NCBI GenBank assembly: GCA_017893485.1
Contig: CM030358.1
Location: forward strand, 257,546,477 to 257,610,476
DNA: 64,000 nt
Direction of reading: 5' to 3'
From: Hemerocallis citrina
Taxonomy: Eukaryota > Streptophyta > Magnoliopsida > Asparagales > Asphodelaceae
Shown: piece by piece, positions 22,925 through 35,669 of the stretch
Numbering within the stretch: position 1 is the stretch's first letter
Layout of the letters: every line of letters starts with the position of its first letter
The notes under the pieces: generated by a model
What the model was told of the DNA's origin: nothing
The model's input: only the letters and a program-made list of their open reading frames with translations
Database searches by the model: none
Program-made: the position numbers and the translations under genes

Positions 22925-24060
22925 GATAACAAGGATAGAATCCATAGATTCCAGCTTAATATATAGATAAAAAAAAGAATAGCAGCAACGTACAATTTTA
23001 CCAGAGGTAAAACAAAAACAGAACTAAAAATACTACAGCAAAACCGCAAAAGCAATTAAGAGATTTCCTAAGGTTACAATAGACACCGAAAAACCACCGA
23101 GCGCAATGACAGCTAAGGATAAAGGGCAAATAGACAGCAGCGCAACCAAAGGCGGACCGAGCATCTGCACCAGAGACTGGACAACTCCAGCACCCCATCA
23201 AAGAGGGGACGATCCAAATCTAGGAGCTGACCAAGCAGGCACCACCAAATAACTGGAAAAAAAAATCTGAGGCCTCTCCAGGGGAACGAGGAAAGGAGCT
23301 GGGTATAACGAACAGGAGGGCTGGGCCAGACGCAAAGGAAAGCCCCGCAAACGGACTCAGCGCAGATCCCAAAGAGCCCAAAAACGACTCCGATCATGCA
23401 AGAGAATGATAAGCATCACTAAAAGTCCATCCAAGGACAAACAGCTACCCAAATGCAGCCATCTAGTGCTAAGCCAACTTGCTGCAGTTGCCACTAGGTG
23501 CCGACCGGGACTTCAAAGAAGGCCAAATTAAGGCACGGAGAACACATCAAACAAGAACAAGTGAATTAATAATAAAACCTGAAGCGACTACGACCTCAAG
23601 GAGAAATAACACGACACAACCGATCCGGCAACGCACCAAAGCCACTCAAACCAGACGCAATACCACCACAAGAACATAAAGTCACAGAAAAGGTCCAACA
23701 ACAACATAAAAGGTCCGACAACAACATAAAAGATACAACCTAAACACCAAAAACATAGAAAAGGTCCAACAACAAAAAAAGCAAGAGGCCTCGAAATGCA
23801 AGGGCCATGAACAACTCAAAAAGAGGTTCCCATCCTGCAGAACAAAAGAAGGAGAGAAGACAACCAAACATCATAGTTCATCAACAGAGCTAGAAAGCCC
23901 AAAGTCTAGCAAAGAGGGTGCCAAAAGCAAGCCAATTCCTACAACCCTAGCCAAAATAACATAAAAAATATCCAGGGACGAAATTAAAAAGCCATAACGA
24001 GCACTTCAAGTCTGCAAAAGAAGAAGGAAAACAAAAGAAGTAAATAAGAAGGAAAAATTA
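22925..24060 (-). other. 3' UTR of LINE A
   Basis: No coding content in the element's direction. The plus-strand frames here are antisense. Its last 100 bases (22925-23030) are similar to the LINE B end at 41548-41640, which marks both as the same LINE group. Confidence 0.65.
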
Positions 24061-27000
24061 CTAATGGAGTGAAAGGATTGAAGAACGAACAATACTAATC
24101 GCCTTATCCAGACGATATAAATGTAATTCTTCCGCTTTGTCATGCGACAAAGTGGAAGGCCGAAATTTAGAAAAGAACAAAAAGTCTTCGATGATACTAT
24201 CGATTGAAGAAACGGAGTGCTTAAAAATACGTCTGTTCCGTTCCAACCAGATGACCCAAATGATATCCAAAACCGATAGAAACCATGATTTGCGGAATTC
24301 TTTCCTAAGGGGGCGAGATATCCAACAGGATGAGAATTCCCTGGGGATAGCATCCGCTTGCCAGGCGATAACAATGATCCTCCATAACGGTTAAATAAAG
24401 GTGCACTTAAGGAAAAGGTGATCGGCATCCTCGTGAGCAAGAGAGCATAAGGCACATAATTGACCTAAGGCAAGGTTCATCTTGTTAAGAACATCAACAG
24501 TAAGAAGCTTGTTGTTAAGCACGAGCCAGGTAAAGATTTTAGATTTCAGGGGAGCGCAGCTACTCCAAAGGGACTTAGAACTCGGGGAGTAGATTCCCCC
24601 GAAGTTGAGAAAATTGTAGAAGGATTTAACCGAGTAGGAACCTGAGCTGGTCCATCTCCATTTGAATTCATCAATGGGATGCAAGGAATACAGATTGATA
24701 CCGTTGAAGAGCTCTTGTAGCTCATTAACAAGAGGCGAAGGGAGAATGCCCGAGAAATGAATCAACCAGAACATCTAGTTATTGGTGATGGTGATGTAAT
24801 CCGCCACCGAGGCATTAGGGTTGGACGCCCACTGATAAAGCGAAGGAAAAAGCTATCGCCAGTTTGGTGTTACCGAACCATAAGTCAATCCAAAATTTGG
24901 TCTTAGTGTCCTCGGCACACTCGTGGATTAATCCACATCGAAAGGGGCTGGAAACCTTCCACACCCCTTTCCAGAAGGAGGAAGCCTTACGGGAAAGATG
25001 TGTAGGAAAATCCCACAAGTTACGTCGGGAAAAACACTTGAAAGAAATAAGACGCACCCAGGGTAGATGATCATAATTAAGAAATCTCCATAACCATTTG
25101 CCTAGGAGCGCAAGGTTTTGGTGCCTAAGATTAAGAACGCCTAAGCCACCAGCTGCCTTAGAGGTGCAGATCAACTTCCAGTTGCAAAGGTGAGTTCCAG
25201 CTCTATACGTGTCAGCCCCAGACCAGAAGAAGTTTCTTCTGATTTGATCAATTCTCTTAATCACCCAAGAGGGGAGGTAAAAAAAGGAGATCATATATAA
25301 AGGAATAGAAGAGAGAACGGAATTAACGAGGATAAGTCTACCTCCGCGAGAAAGGTGTTTACTAGACCAACAGTTAAGTCTGGATTCTACATTATCTATC
25401 ATCGGCATCCAATCCGATTTATGAAGCTTTCCCCATCTCAAGGGGATGCCAAGATAATGGATCGGGAAAGAGGCCGGAGCACAGTTAAAAAATTGTGCAA
25501 TATCTGCTTGACGGTTTTGAGACCCTCCCAGCCAAAGAACCGAGGACTTTTGAAAATTAAAGAATAAGCCAGAAGCGCTTTCAAAGACATAAAGAAGTAA
25601 CTTCAGGTTCCGTAAAGAACACCTGTTGGGTTTCGCAAAGATAATGGTATCGTTAGCATATTGGAGGTTCAATACACCTCAGTAACAAAGAGAGCCTCCG
25701 AGACCTTCAATAACATTGGCTTCCCAAGCATTCCAGAGTAACTTACTGAATACATCAACAACCAGAGCAAATAATAGCGATGAAATAGGATCTCCTTGAC
25801 GAAGACCATGCTTACATTTGAATTTGTGGCCTTTCGACCCGTTAATAAAGATAGATGAAGTACCAGCAAAGAGACTGGATTTAATCCAGGCGATCCATTT
25901 CGGACCGAAACCGCGGTGAAAAAGGATATCGAAAAGGAACTTCCAGCTAACATTATCTTAAGCTTTTTGGAAATCTAATTTTAACAGGATCCCCTCCGAA
26001 TTGGATCTGCGACATTCGGAAATAATTTCTTGGGCTGACGCCACACTATCCAGAATAAATAGTTCTTTAATGAATCCTGTTTGCACGGGATCGATGAACG
26101 GAGAGATAAAAGCACTGAGGTGGGAAGAAAGGACTTTCATAATGATCTTGAAGGTCAAGTTGATAAGGCTTATAGGCCTGAAGCTGGCAACTGAGTCTGC
26201 CCCAAAGAATTTGGGGATAAGGACGATATGCGCATAATTGATCCTATCAAATGAAAAATTACCTGAATGTAAATCGGAGAACATCTAGAAGAGATCGTCC
26301 TTGAGACAATCCCAAAATCATTGAAAGAAAATAGCAGGAAAACCATCCGGACCAGGGGCGGAGTCATTTTTTTAAGCAAACACCGTTGACTTGATTTCTT
26401 CTAAAGAAAAAGGTTCTTCCAGACAAGAGAGATCGTGAGACTGCTGACCATACAATTGGGTCCAGTCTAGAAGGAAAGGGCGACGATGATGGGAGCCCAA
26501 AAGGTCTTTAAAGAAACGAAGAAACGTGGCATGTATTTCCGAGTCGGAAGTGACTTCATTGCCATTATCAAAGATGGAGGAAATACGATTGCATCGCTGA
26601 CGGTGCGATGCGAAATTGTGGAAGAAGGAGGTGTTGCCATCACCCCCCTTCAACCAATGAAATTTAGCCCTCTGAGCCCATTTAATGTGTTCATTGTGAA
26701 GAAAGGAAGCATATTCTCATTTACAAGACGCACGTTCGGAACGAAGGGGATCTGAGATCGGACCGCTCTCCTCAAGTTAATCAATGGACTCAATGGTCGA
26801 GAGGAAGACATTTTTAAAGAATTTAGTGTTGGCGAATCTTTCCTTATTCCAGATTTTACAACCGTATTTGATAGCATGAAGCTTGATCAATGTACGACCA
26901 AGGCCAGAAGATCTCGTAATAGACGAGAGGCATTCCACGATGAGGTTGACGAAAGTTTGGTCTTGCAACCAAAACTTTTCAAATCGGAATTTGTGAGGTT

Positions 27001-27712
27001 TGGAAAAATTATAGTTAGAGACCAGAGAAATAGGAACATGGTCCAACGACGGGTTTGGTAAAGCCGAGACAAAGGAGTTGTGGAAGAAATTGATCCAATC
27101 GAAGGATACCAGAAAATGATCAAGCTTAGCCATGGTCGGTGAACCTCGCATGTTCGACCAAGTGAATGATCTGCCATTGAGCGGAAGGTCAGTCAATTGT
27201 AGGGAACAGATGCAGTCGTTAAAGCAGGAGGAATCCGACGGATTATAGGTAAAACCCGTTCTTTCGTAAGAGAATCTGGTGACATTAAAATCATCGCAGA
27301 ATAACCAGAAACCCTGAATGATGTTTTGAAAAGAAAAAAATTCGTGCCAAAAATCATCACGACGATCCGAAGTGGAAGGACCATAAACTGAAACAACAGT
27401 GAGCTCACAATTGAATTGGGCCCAGTGAAGGCGAACTAATAGGAAGAAAGTGAATTGACGAATCGAAATGAGGGAGAATCTGGTTTCTTTAAAACCAAAC
27501 AAAATACCCCCTTTTGAACCAGCAGCATCAAGGGAGATCCAATTGGTTATTAAAGAACCACCAATCGAACGTAATAGGGATGGAGAAGGGGACTCAATTT
27601 TCGATTCTTGGATGGAGATCAAATCATAGTGAGAGGAAGTAATCAGGTTGAACAACGCTTGTTGTTTAGTCGCACACCTCAGCCCCCGAATGTTCCAAGA
27701 GGTGCTAATCAT
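24061..27712 (-). pseudogene. LINE A ORF2: AP-type endonuclease, reverse transcriptase, zf-RVT
   Basis: ATG at 27712 (MISTSWNIRGL), last codons near 24061; about 1217 codons if intact. The endonuclease (27712 to about 26950) shows SWNIRGL, QESK, SVYGPS, a CDDFNV core (usual CGDFNV), FTWSNM, LDHFL and DHVPI. RT (about 26450-25250) shows FRPISL, LKLDFQKA, GLRQGDPIS and LQYANDTIIF. The catalytic YADD is YAND: the codon at 25652-25654 is AAC. LINE B keeps YADD. The tail (24774-24440) has WRWTSSGSYSVKSFYNFL, LWSSCAPLKSKIFTWL and CALCSLAHEDADHLFLKC, the zf-RVT domain. Stops at about 26286, 25956, 25680 and 24776 and a frameshift near 24440 confirm decay. Confidence 0.93.
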
Positions 27713-27963
27713 TAAAATTGATATTCTCAAAAGCTTTAAAGAGTTCGCGGCAGCGAATCGAGTCAAAGTCAACTAGGTTATCTGACTTAACGAGAAACCC
27801 CATCTTACTAGTGAGGCGTAGCATGTCGTGATTAGAGAGGGAATCAAATTGCACCTTATAGATGGAGCCTAGATATTCCTGCCCACCCGACGGAAACGTG
27901 GGAAGGAGGTATCCAACTTGCGAAGTGGAGCCTCAAGGGAGGGCAACGATTGATCTACAAGTT

Positions 27964-30120
27964 TCAAGACTCTATTGGCCCGAATGCGGGCACTAGAACG
28001 AACGACAGAGACAGAATTAAATTTTTTTCCTTTTTTATTATTTTTATTTTTTGGAATTTAGTTGGGTGGAGACTCTCAGGGTGGGAGGGAATAGGAGATA
28101 TCCACGAAACCTCCGAATTGGAACTAGAATTAGAGGACTCGATCAGCATCCCAAAAAACAGGAACGAGGGGGGAGAAGTAAGAGTCAACTCATTACAATG
28201 ACGGGGTGGGTGGAAGCCCTCCAGCATCAAAATAGGGGCCCAAAGAGGAGAATTAAAATGATAATAAGTAGGAAGGCTGTAATCAAGTGAGAATTTAATT
28301 GAGAAAGTGGAAAGGGTGCTAATATTAAGAGAAAAATTGGAATTGAATGCAAAGTAACTAGAGAAACGAAGCTTAAAGACAATTGAGTGAAAATAGGGTA
28401 ATACCTGCTTGTGCGAGATGGAACGATCTAGATCAGCTAATTCTTTGTCAAGAAGATTATCTTTTTCAACCCAAGCTTCGGGTTTCAGAAAGGAGGAAGA
28501 GAAAGCTTTGTCTGGCTTTGGCAATGGAGTAGGTCCAGAGGAGGAAGAGCAGTGATGTACACTTTTGAATTTGTCCCAATTTGAAGAGTAATTGGGGTTA
28601 ACCTCCCAAACCGGCCACTTCTCGGCCGATTAGAAAGAGTAGGCTTAGAAGCCACTGGACCAGTCACCGCTGGAGCAACAGGGGCCGAAGAGGAGAAAGA
28701 ATTCAACGTAGGGAGAACGGGAAGCGTAGGCTGCTGCACAGAAGTACCCGGTAGAGAAGCGGGAGGGTTTTTGATAGAGGCTATGTCTGGATTAATCCAA
28801 ACCAAGTTGTGAGATTTAGAAGCGAGATTTTGGAGTTAGAGGGCGAGTAAAAACCTCTTCGCTGAAAGGGGACTTTCTTAGTAGAGAGCTCTTTGTGCTC
28901 CATTTTCCATTTAGAAGATGGCACGGTCGACTGAGACGAAGAACCAACAACGAAGGTATTATGAGAGGAAGAGGATTTCGCAGGGGTTTTCGCCACACCC
29001 AGAGACAACAGAGTGGGCGTCGAACCAGCACTAGAAAGGTCTTGATAAATGACCGATATAGCAAAAGTGAATTTATGATTAGACAACGAGTAAGCCTCAG
29101 TTCTAGCATTCACCGACGGACAGAAGAACTCAGCCTCATTCTGCAGACACCCAGACGCCTACATAGAAGAAGAAATACTCTTCAATTCTCCAACACATTT
29201 GGACATATCGGCAACAACACAGGGAGAAACAAAGAACGGTGGAAGTCCTAACAGAGTGAATTTGACATTAGAATGGACCAGGGGAGGAGGAGAATGGCCT
29301 CGATGCACCCATCTACGAAAGGACAGCTTAATCGCTCGGATAGAAAGAGAGTTGAACGCGATAAGATCCTCAAGGCTTTTGAGAGAGGAACAATTGAGGA
29401 CAACCTCTCCGTTGGTACAAGTGTTGATTGCCCACACCCAGTCTTGAACATTACAAGTATTGCAAAGAAAGTCGTCTAAGGTCGAATAGGACACCGTACC
29501 TCTGCTGAAGGAAACTGCCCCGTAGTGCACAAACATGAGCAATTTATCGGAGAGTTCAGAAATCGAAACGAAAACTAGGGTTGCTTGAGACTTGGGCTGC
29601 TGCGAAGAAGGGATAGAACTAACTTGGGGAGAGAAGTAATCCGCTATAGAAATACGCTGTGAGACATGGGGGGTAGGGAGGAGGGGAGAAGAAGCCGACA
29701 ACTTAGCCTTCTTGGCCTTGGGAACTTGAAGAGACGCGAGCTTGGACTGAAGCGAGGGAAAGTCAAGAGCGGCGAGAACAGAATCAAAGATAGGGACACC
29801 CAAAGATAACCCCAGGATTTTTTGTAAAGAGAAGCATCGATTGCGAGAGTGGCCGGATTTAGAGCAAAACAAACACTTCATGTTATCGGATCAGAATGCT
29901 TTAATGTGTCCAACTTGGAGACAACGGTAGCAACCGGCGATATGGTGGAGGAAGAAGATGAAGGTCGCTTAGAGAGGGAATAGATGGAGGAAGCAAAAGG
30001 GCAGGAAAAGGATGCAAAGCATTGTTCGAGAACCTTCTTAGGTTTGGGCCGAACGAAAGGGGCGGTCAGAGAATCAGAATTTCGATGAGGAGGCCCACGA
30101 AGCACAGTGGAATTAATGTT
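27964..30120 (-). pseudogene. LINE A ORF1: tandem CCHC zinc-knuckle nucleic-acid-binding protein
   Basis: RNA-binding ORF1 of the L1 type. Two adjacent knuckles are seen near 29950-29840: GCYRCLQVGHIKAF, whose last Cys is a TGA stop, and CLFCSKSGHSRNRC. A Ser/Pro-rich linker follows, then a folded-looking part with WVWAINTCTNGEVVLNC and FTLLGLPPFFVSPCVVADM. The frame from 29881 continues past a TAG at 29159 to 28781, then shifts twice (28805, 28524) to 27964. The N-terminal part (30105-29878) lies in another frame. Known: plant L1 ORF1 proteins carry such knuckles and act as RNA chaperones. Confidence 0.78.
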
Positions 30121-30884
30121 TCTAGAAAGGGGGTTATAAGATTTTTTTTTTGACTATTTCAACCCAAGAAGCCATAACGGCCCAGGCCCACAATCAAAAC
30201 GAAGATAGGGAAAAGAGAGGAACTCAACAAACGACACTAGTTCCATGAACTAAAACTGTAGCGATCAGTAAACAGCACGAAATAGGGAAAACCACTTAGA
30301 AAACCACTGAAAATAATGAAAAACCATGCTCAACCACCCCAATAGATGAACGAAAGAGGAGGAAATGCCAAATGTAGCCCAGGAAGAAGGGGGGATCAAA
30401 CTAACCCCAACAAACCACAAGCATACAAAGAAAAGCTCGAAAAACAGAAATGCTCGGAAATAACTCCGATAAACAGATTGCAAAATCAAGAGAGAACGAA
30501 GAACAAAGAGAGGAGAGTCTGGATCGACAGAGATGTCGAGAAAAATCTTTGAAGAGCGCGCTCTAGCGCAGGAGTGCACAACCAAACTCAAGAATAAAAA
30601 AGTACAAATACTTACAGTGATAGGCTAGAATTGAACACTGTAGAACTTCGAGAGGAGCGGCGAAGGTTGGGACCTGGCTAACCAGCAGCACCAACTCTCA
30701 AAGCCTCTAGATGCGCCAAGAGGGGGTGAGCAAAATGCCAAAATGGGCACCCACAAGCTAGGAGAACACGGCCGCTAAAGGCACATGGGGGGGACCGATG
30801 TGGAAGGCTCCGAACTCTGCTTGGAAGAGGCCGCAGCAACGGAAATGGGAAGTGCTCAAACACGGAAGGCAGGCCACCAAAGAT

Positions 30885-31010
30885 GACCGGGGGGGGGGGG
30901 GAGGAGGGGGGAGGGGGGGTGATGAAAGGGGTACTCAAAGAATCAAAACGAAGGAGAAGGAGAAGCGAGGAGGAGGACGGGATGATTGAGGGGGGGGGGG
31001 GGGTGAGAGA
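30885..31010 (-). other. Poly-G-rich part of the LINE A leader
   Basis: On the plus strand a G run of 13 with further G blocks lies at 30890-30919 and another G run near 30992-31002. On the element strand these are C runs. They lie upstream of ORF1 and could form G-quadruplexes on the plus strand. Confidence 0.55.
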
Positions 31011-31103
31011 CCGAGGAAGGGGAATGGGAGGGGAGATATGAGATTAAGGCAAGTAAATCTGAAGGGAAGAAAATCGCCCAAGAATCGCCCAAAATTAGAA
31101 ATT

Positions 31104-31245
31104 CAAACGTCTAGTTTTTTCTATCTCATTTAATTCTGAAAAAATATTAAAATTAAAAATAATCAATATAAATTAGTAATTATTGTTAGAAATTAATATT
31201 TTTCTGAATTAGTAATCAAACGTCCAGTTTTTTCTATCTCATTTT
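31104..31245 (+). repeat. 28-bp direct repeats in an AT-rich segment
   Basis: A 28-base string starting CAAACGTC at 31104-31131 recurs with one change at 31217-31244. Between them lie AT-rich pieces that also form part of the neighbouring palindrome, so the segment was built by duplication and inversion. Confidence 0.75.
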
Positions 31246-31350
31246 AATATTTTTCTGAATTAGTAATTATTGTTAGTAATTTATATTAAAATTAAAAATA
31301 ATCAATATAAATTTCTAACAATAATTACTAATTCATAAAAATATTAAAAT
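31241..31350. repeat. 110-bp near-perfect palindrome
   Basis: Left arm 31241-31287 and right arm 31304-31350 are 47-bp inverted repeats with two mismatches, around a 16-base loop. It would form a long AT-rich hairpin. It lies 9 bases left of the target duplication of element X. It could be a small fold-back element or the product of a DNA repair event. Confidence 0.85.
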
Positions 31351-31358
31351 ATTCCAAA

Positions 31359-31363
31359 AAGGT
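31359..31363. repeat. Target site duplication of element X (left)
   Basis: AAGGT, matching 60549-60553 on the far side of element X. Confidence 0.75.
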
Positions 31364-32012
31364 TGTTGCTACTAATTTTGGTTTGGGAGGAAACAAATAG
31401 TGAGTTTATATCTGAAAGAAACTACTAAAGATCTGACATTTGATCATTGCCATGAAAAGTAGTTTGAGCTCCCGAGAATTGATCTGGATTGCTAATTGAA
31501 CACCGTGATCTGAATCAGACGGTTGTTGACAGGCCGAAGGACCTGCAAAAAGACTGAAACATCGGGGATTGGCCCGGCGACAGACCCTCCGACGCTCAAG
31601 TCAGAACCAGAGAGAGAAAGAGAGTTTGAGAGAGAAATTGCAAATTGTTGATTGCCTTCTGACTGAGGAAGGGGGAGGGTATTTAGAGGTCTGAGAAATA
31701 ATAAGGAGATTGAGATGGATTTGTTAGATTAACATGAATCATTTATCTCCTGTTAATTCTTCCCCTTAAGAAATAAGACTCTCTTGTATGGGGATAAGAT
31801 ATTTGACTTACTACCCTCATAGGCTGCATGTCTTTACTAGTAGGCATAATCTGTCATTTTTAATTGGCTTGAAAGTGGACAAATCTTGTAGAGGAGCTTG
31901 CCGAAGGCCCGAACCTATTAAAGAGGCCCGTATGATTAATCTTCATATAGAAGTTTTGAAATCTGCGCTGAAATCGTATGACCTTGATTTCCTGCACTTT
32001 TTACCATTATCA
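31364..32012 (-). repeat. 3' LTR of element X
   Basis: 649 bp from TGTTGCTACT to CCATTATCA in plus coordinates. Shares with the partner the landmark CCGGCGACAGACCCTCCGAC and flanking bases. The TATA box of the partner is mutated here. Confidence 0.85.
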
Positions 32013-32028
32013 TAAGCCCCATACTCCC
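32013..32028 (-). promoter_or_regulatory. Polypurine tract candidate of element X
   Basis: GGGAGTATGGGGCTTA on the minus strand immediately before the 3' LTR start TGATAATGG. It is interrupted by pyrimidines, so the assignment depends on position. Confidence 0.55.
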
Positions 32029-32200
32029 GGAAGGCAATATTCTTGGCTTTCAGAGAGTAGTTCACCTTATTTTTGGATTCTGGAATACAATCTTTGTTTT
32101 CAGGGTGTATTGGAGATACATGGAACTGATCAGAAGCTTTTGAAGGCGGCAAATATTTTCCTTGATTTTTTCTAAAATTTTTTGTAATTCTTCTAGATTT
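32029..32200 (-). other. Residual interior of element X (3' side)
   Basis: A short minus-strand frame (to 32287) is open here but I recognise no domain. The boundary with the next unit is not sharp. Confidence 0.4.
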
Positions 32201-32875
32201 TTTCAAAATAATTTTCCTAAATTTAAAAATCAAATAAACCAGATCTGGAAACAAGTCATAAGTTATGAGACAAAATGCCCAATACAAGAACCAAGCAGCA
32301 ATAAATACAATTTATTCAAAATAGGAAATAAACTCAAGCAGGAACTCTAGCTAAGCCTAGAATACTTGGTCACTTACTCCCTCGGGTAGCTGGTCACCAA
32401 AATCTGCAAATTTAACAATTGCAGGAAAAGGAAAACAGGAAACAACACGCTCGTCAGTGCAAGTTACGGGCCGCATGTAGTGCAAACAACAAGTACGACA
32501 AACAGATAAATAAAGTACAAAGTAGCAACAAGAAGTAAGTACTGAAATAAGCATGGAAGGAATGTAACAGAAAAATAGAGCAACTAACTCTTAATCAAGT
32601 ACAGAATCAAGTAAGATGATGAGATAATAGGGTGCAGGTATCATGTAATAGGTATCAAGTAGCATGCAAGCAGGTAAACATGTAGCAGGTATCAGGTGGC
32701 ATGTATAGGTACTAGGAACGTGCAAGTGATCATGTTATTCTCAAGTCTTGTACTTAATCCTATCTATGTAGCACTTCATGCGTCCCAAATTTTACCATAT
32801 GGTCGCTACATAAATGCAAGTTACGTTTAGATCTAGTGGTGGGTTTCTATAGGGCTGTGTACTCAGGCGTCATGT

Positions 32876-32990
32876 AACAGGTAACAGGTTCATGAATCAG
32901 GTAGTAATATAACAGGTTCATGAATCAAATAATAGTATAACAGGTTCATGAATCAATAGTATAACAGTTTCATGAATCAAGCATCAAGTC
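32876..32990 (+). repeat. Minisatellite in unit A
   Basis: Four imperfect copies of a TAACAGGTTCATGAATCA-based unit of 18-30 bases. Upstream, 32630-32710 has a related CAGGTATCA/ATGTA pattern. Unit B has unrelated tandem repeats at the equivalent place. Confidence 0.7.
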
Positions 32991-35661
32991 ACGGGCCCCA
33001 TTCCGAGTACACTTACCTATATTGTCCACTACTAAGGTCTTTCCCTTAAACCCCGGCTTGGTTACTTGTTATTATTGTCAAAGCAGGCATAGACTTGCAC
33101 AAACAGGGTAAGAAAAACATGACAAGAAAAAGGAACAAGCTCAAGTTGGATAGAAGATATGAACGGGTGACAAATAACTCATAATAGACTAGGACAACGA
33201 GACTTTCAATTCTGGACAGCAAGACACCACTGCACCAAATCTGAGATTCCCATTGTCACAGGAATGCAAATCTGGATCCGTCAGAAATTCTAGAAATTAG
33301 ACTCTCAGCTGAATCCAGCGCATATACATAAGTCATATAACAACTGCAGAAACAGAGCTCAAAACAGCGTTATATAGAATTTTTGTTCAGCCATAAATCG
33401 CAAAGTTTTATTTTTAAGAATGTAAAGGTATAAAAACACACTAATTAAATCTAGGAAAAATCTGGAAGGTTCCCTAGCATGTCTAGTATCATCATATAGT
33501 ATTTCATAAAATTTCATTACAGATAGCATAGTCAAATTAATTTGAAAAATAGATTGATGCAGCAAATTTATGAATCTAAAATTTTAGACACAGCAGTACT
33601 AAAACAGTGATAAATCAAAAAATACAACTCGGAATTCAAATCCGTCAAAAGGGTTGTAAAATAGACATACTAGGATATATTTCATATTCACAAAGTTTTA
33701 ATCAAAAGTGACTGGAATCAGGTTGGAAATAGAGTTCTTTACTGAACAATATGCACTTTAACAATTATATGATTAGTTTCACAAGCATGAAATAAGTTAA
33801 AAGAGTCATTAAATAATTCTACAAAAAATTAGGTGGTTGATCCCAGTCATGTCTAGACATACCCAGAAAAATATTAAATCCAAATTTTACTTTAAACATC
33901 AGTTTTAAAATAATAAAACATGTAGCAATCTCATAAATCAGAATCTGGAAATTACGACATAGCTGTAGTAAAATAGCTATAACTCACACATCAAAGATTG
34001 AAATTAAGATCCTTCAAAAGTTTTGAAAAATAGACAATGAGGCCTACGAATCATATTCACAAAATAATTCATTTTACTAACCTTAACAGGGTCTAACTTG
34101 CTGTACCAAATCAGGGCAGTAGCAAGGAGAAATTTCTTTCTTGCATTTAATCAAATAATTCATCTACAATATATCCAAATTAGAGTATGATGTAAAACAT
34201 GATATATTAGATATCCAAATCAACATGGCATGGGTATTAGAAAGTTCACAACGAGATAACAAATCTAGCACATCAATCATGTAACAAAAATCCACAACAT
34301 ACAATAGATCACGAACAAGTATATATATACATCAAGAATCTATCTAGATATAATTATTTTCATGTAGTGTGTGTCAAGTTGTTATGTTGGATCATGACTA
34401 CGAATGGATGAAACGAACGAGATCAAGATTTATCAAGGGATGATCATGAGAACGAACACAAAAATGAGAGCAAGACTACATGTGGTATTTTGTACTTGTA
34501 TAAGGAGCAAAAAAATATACAAGCTACTTGCCTGGGAGGAGACGATTCCGAAGAGAAAATAATAACGGGAATGGATCCCGGCACATGGCGACGATCATGA
34601 TCCAAGCAAATCTTGATGGGATGATCACGATCGGGCACAGATCACGATGTTGATCAAGATCAAGATGATCAAATGTAGATCAGATGGCTGCGATTGAATA
34701 AAGAATATATAAGAATTAGAAGAGTACCAAAGGAGTAAAATATACAATGATTGACAAATTGATGAATGAGAACAAAAAGTGGATCAAATCTTTAACTCAC
34801 CAAGTAAAAGACGAACGAGACGATCGAGACGATCAAGGGCCGAGATCAAGTTGATCAAAAAATCGACGGCCGAGATTCAAGAGAGCTGATCATGATGGTC
34901 TGATGGTGATGATGATCATGAGGAGATCGGAGACCAAGATTCACTTGATCAAAATAGCAACAACAAGGAGCTTCGGCTGTACAGTAGGCAAGCGGTGCAC
35001 AGGGGCACAGGGCGGCGACGGCAGGAGGCTGGGGGTGCTGGTCGACGAGTGTTGCAGTGGTGAGGTCTTGACTTCGGTGGTCGAGCGGGGCAGCGACTGC
35101 AAAGAGAGGAGCTCGGAGCCATGGTGTCGACGGCAGGGTGGTGATGATGAGGGAGCGTGGTGCAGTCGGAAGGGGCTGGCAGACTGGCGATGGATGCTCT
35201 GTTGGTGAGGTTGGTGGCTGAGAAGGATGGGTGACAGGGTTGAGTTTCGGTGGCAGTGAGACACTGGGCAAGGACAGGAGGTGCTGGGCTTCGACAAGGA
35301 TGAGGGGAAGGGTTTCGGAGCAAGAAGGAGGAGGACGAGAGGAGAGGTAGCAGTAGGCAATGGCGGGGCTCGACGAGGTGTTCGGTGGTCGAGCAGCGGC
35401 GATGATGGGTTTGAAAGAGGATGACGAGGATGAGTTCGAGGATGAGTGGTCGACAAGGGGGGTCAGTCGACGATGAAGGCGGGGGGAAGAGAATGAGGGG
35501 AATGCGGGGGTTTGACGACGAGGTAGGGATGTCGACAGGATGAGAGCAGATAGGTTCTAGCTGCGTGAAGAGAGAAAGGAGTGTGGGAGAGAGAATACGG
35601 GTAGGCGGTGGGGTTTCAACAGGAGTTGGGTTTAGGCTAGGGTTAGGTAGTATAGGTTAGG

Positions 35662-35669
35662 TTTATATA
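35662..35669 (-). promoter_or_regulatory. TATA box of unit A
   Basis: TATATAAA on the minus strand, followed by the GC-rich stretch, as in unit B (39090-39097). Confidence 0.45.

Larger units (their letters stand above)
22919..31080 (-). mobile_element. LINE A: L1-type non-LTR retrotransposon, near full length, dead
   Basis: Minus-strand order: GC-rich leader with G runs, ORF1 with zinc knuckles, ORF2 with endonuclease, RT and zf-RVT tail, a 1.1-kb 3' UTR, and a short A tail (T run 22919-22924). The 3' end before the tail matches the 3' end of LINE B at 41548-41640. The 5' limit (about 31080) is set where the GC-rich leader gives way to AT-rich repeats. No target duplication could be identified. 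Confidence 0.85.

Noticed and set aside
22998..23397. Minus-strand frames of 67 and 94 codons
   Set aside because: They lie in the LINE A 3' UTR; the plus-strand frame 23479-23679 is antisense. No domain.
34855..35456. Long minus-strand frames rich in Pro, Ser and His, with a similar set at 38558-38996
   Set aside because: Three overlapping frames are open because of GC composition. The two copies do not keep the same protein sequence; they lie in the transcribed part of LTR-like units.
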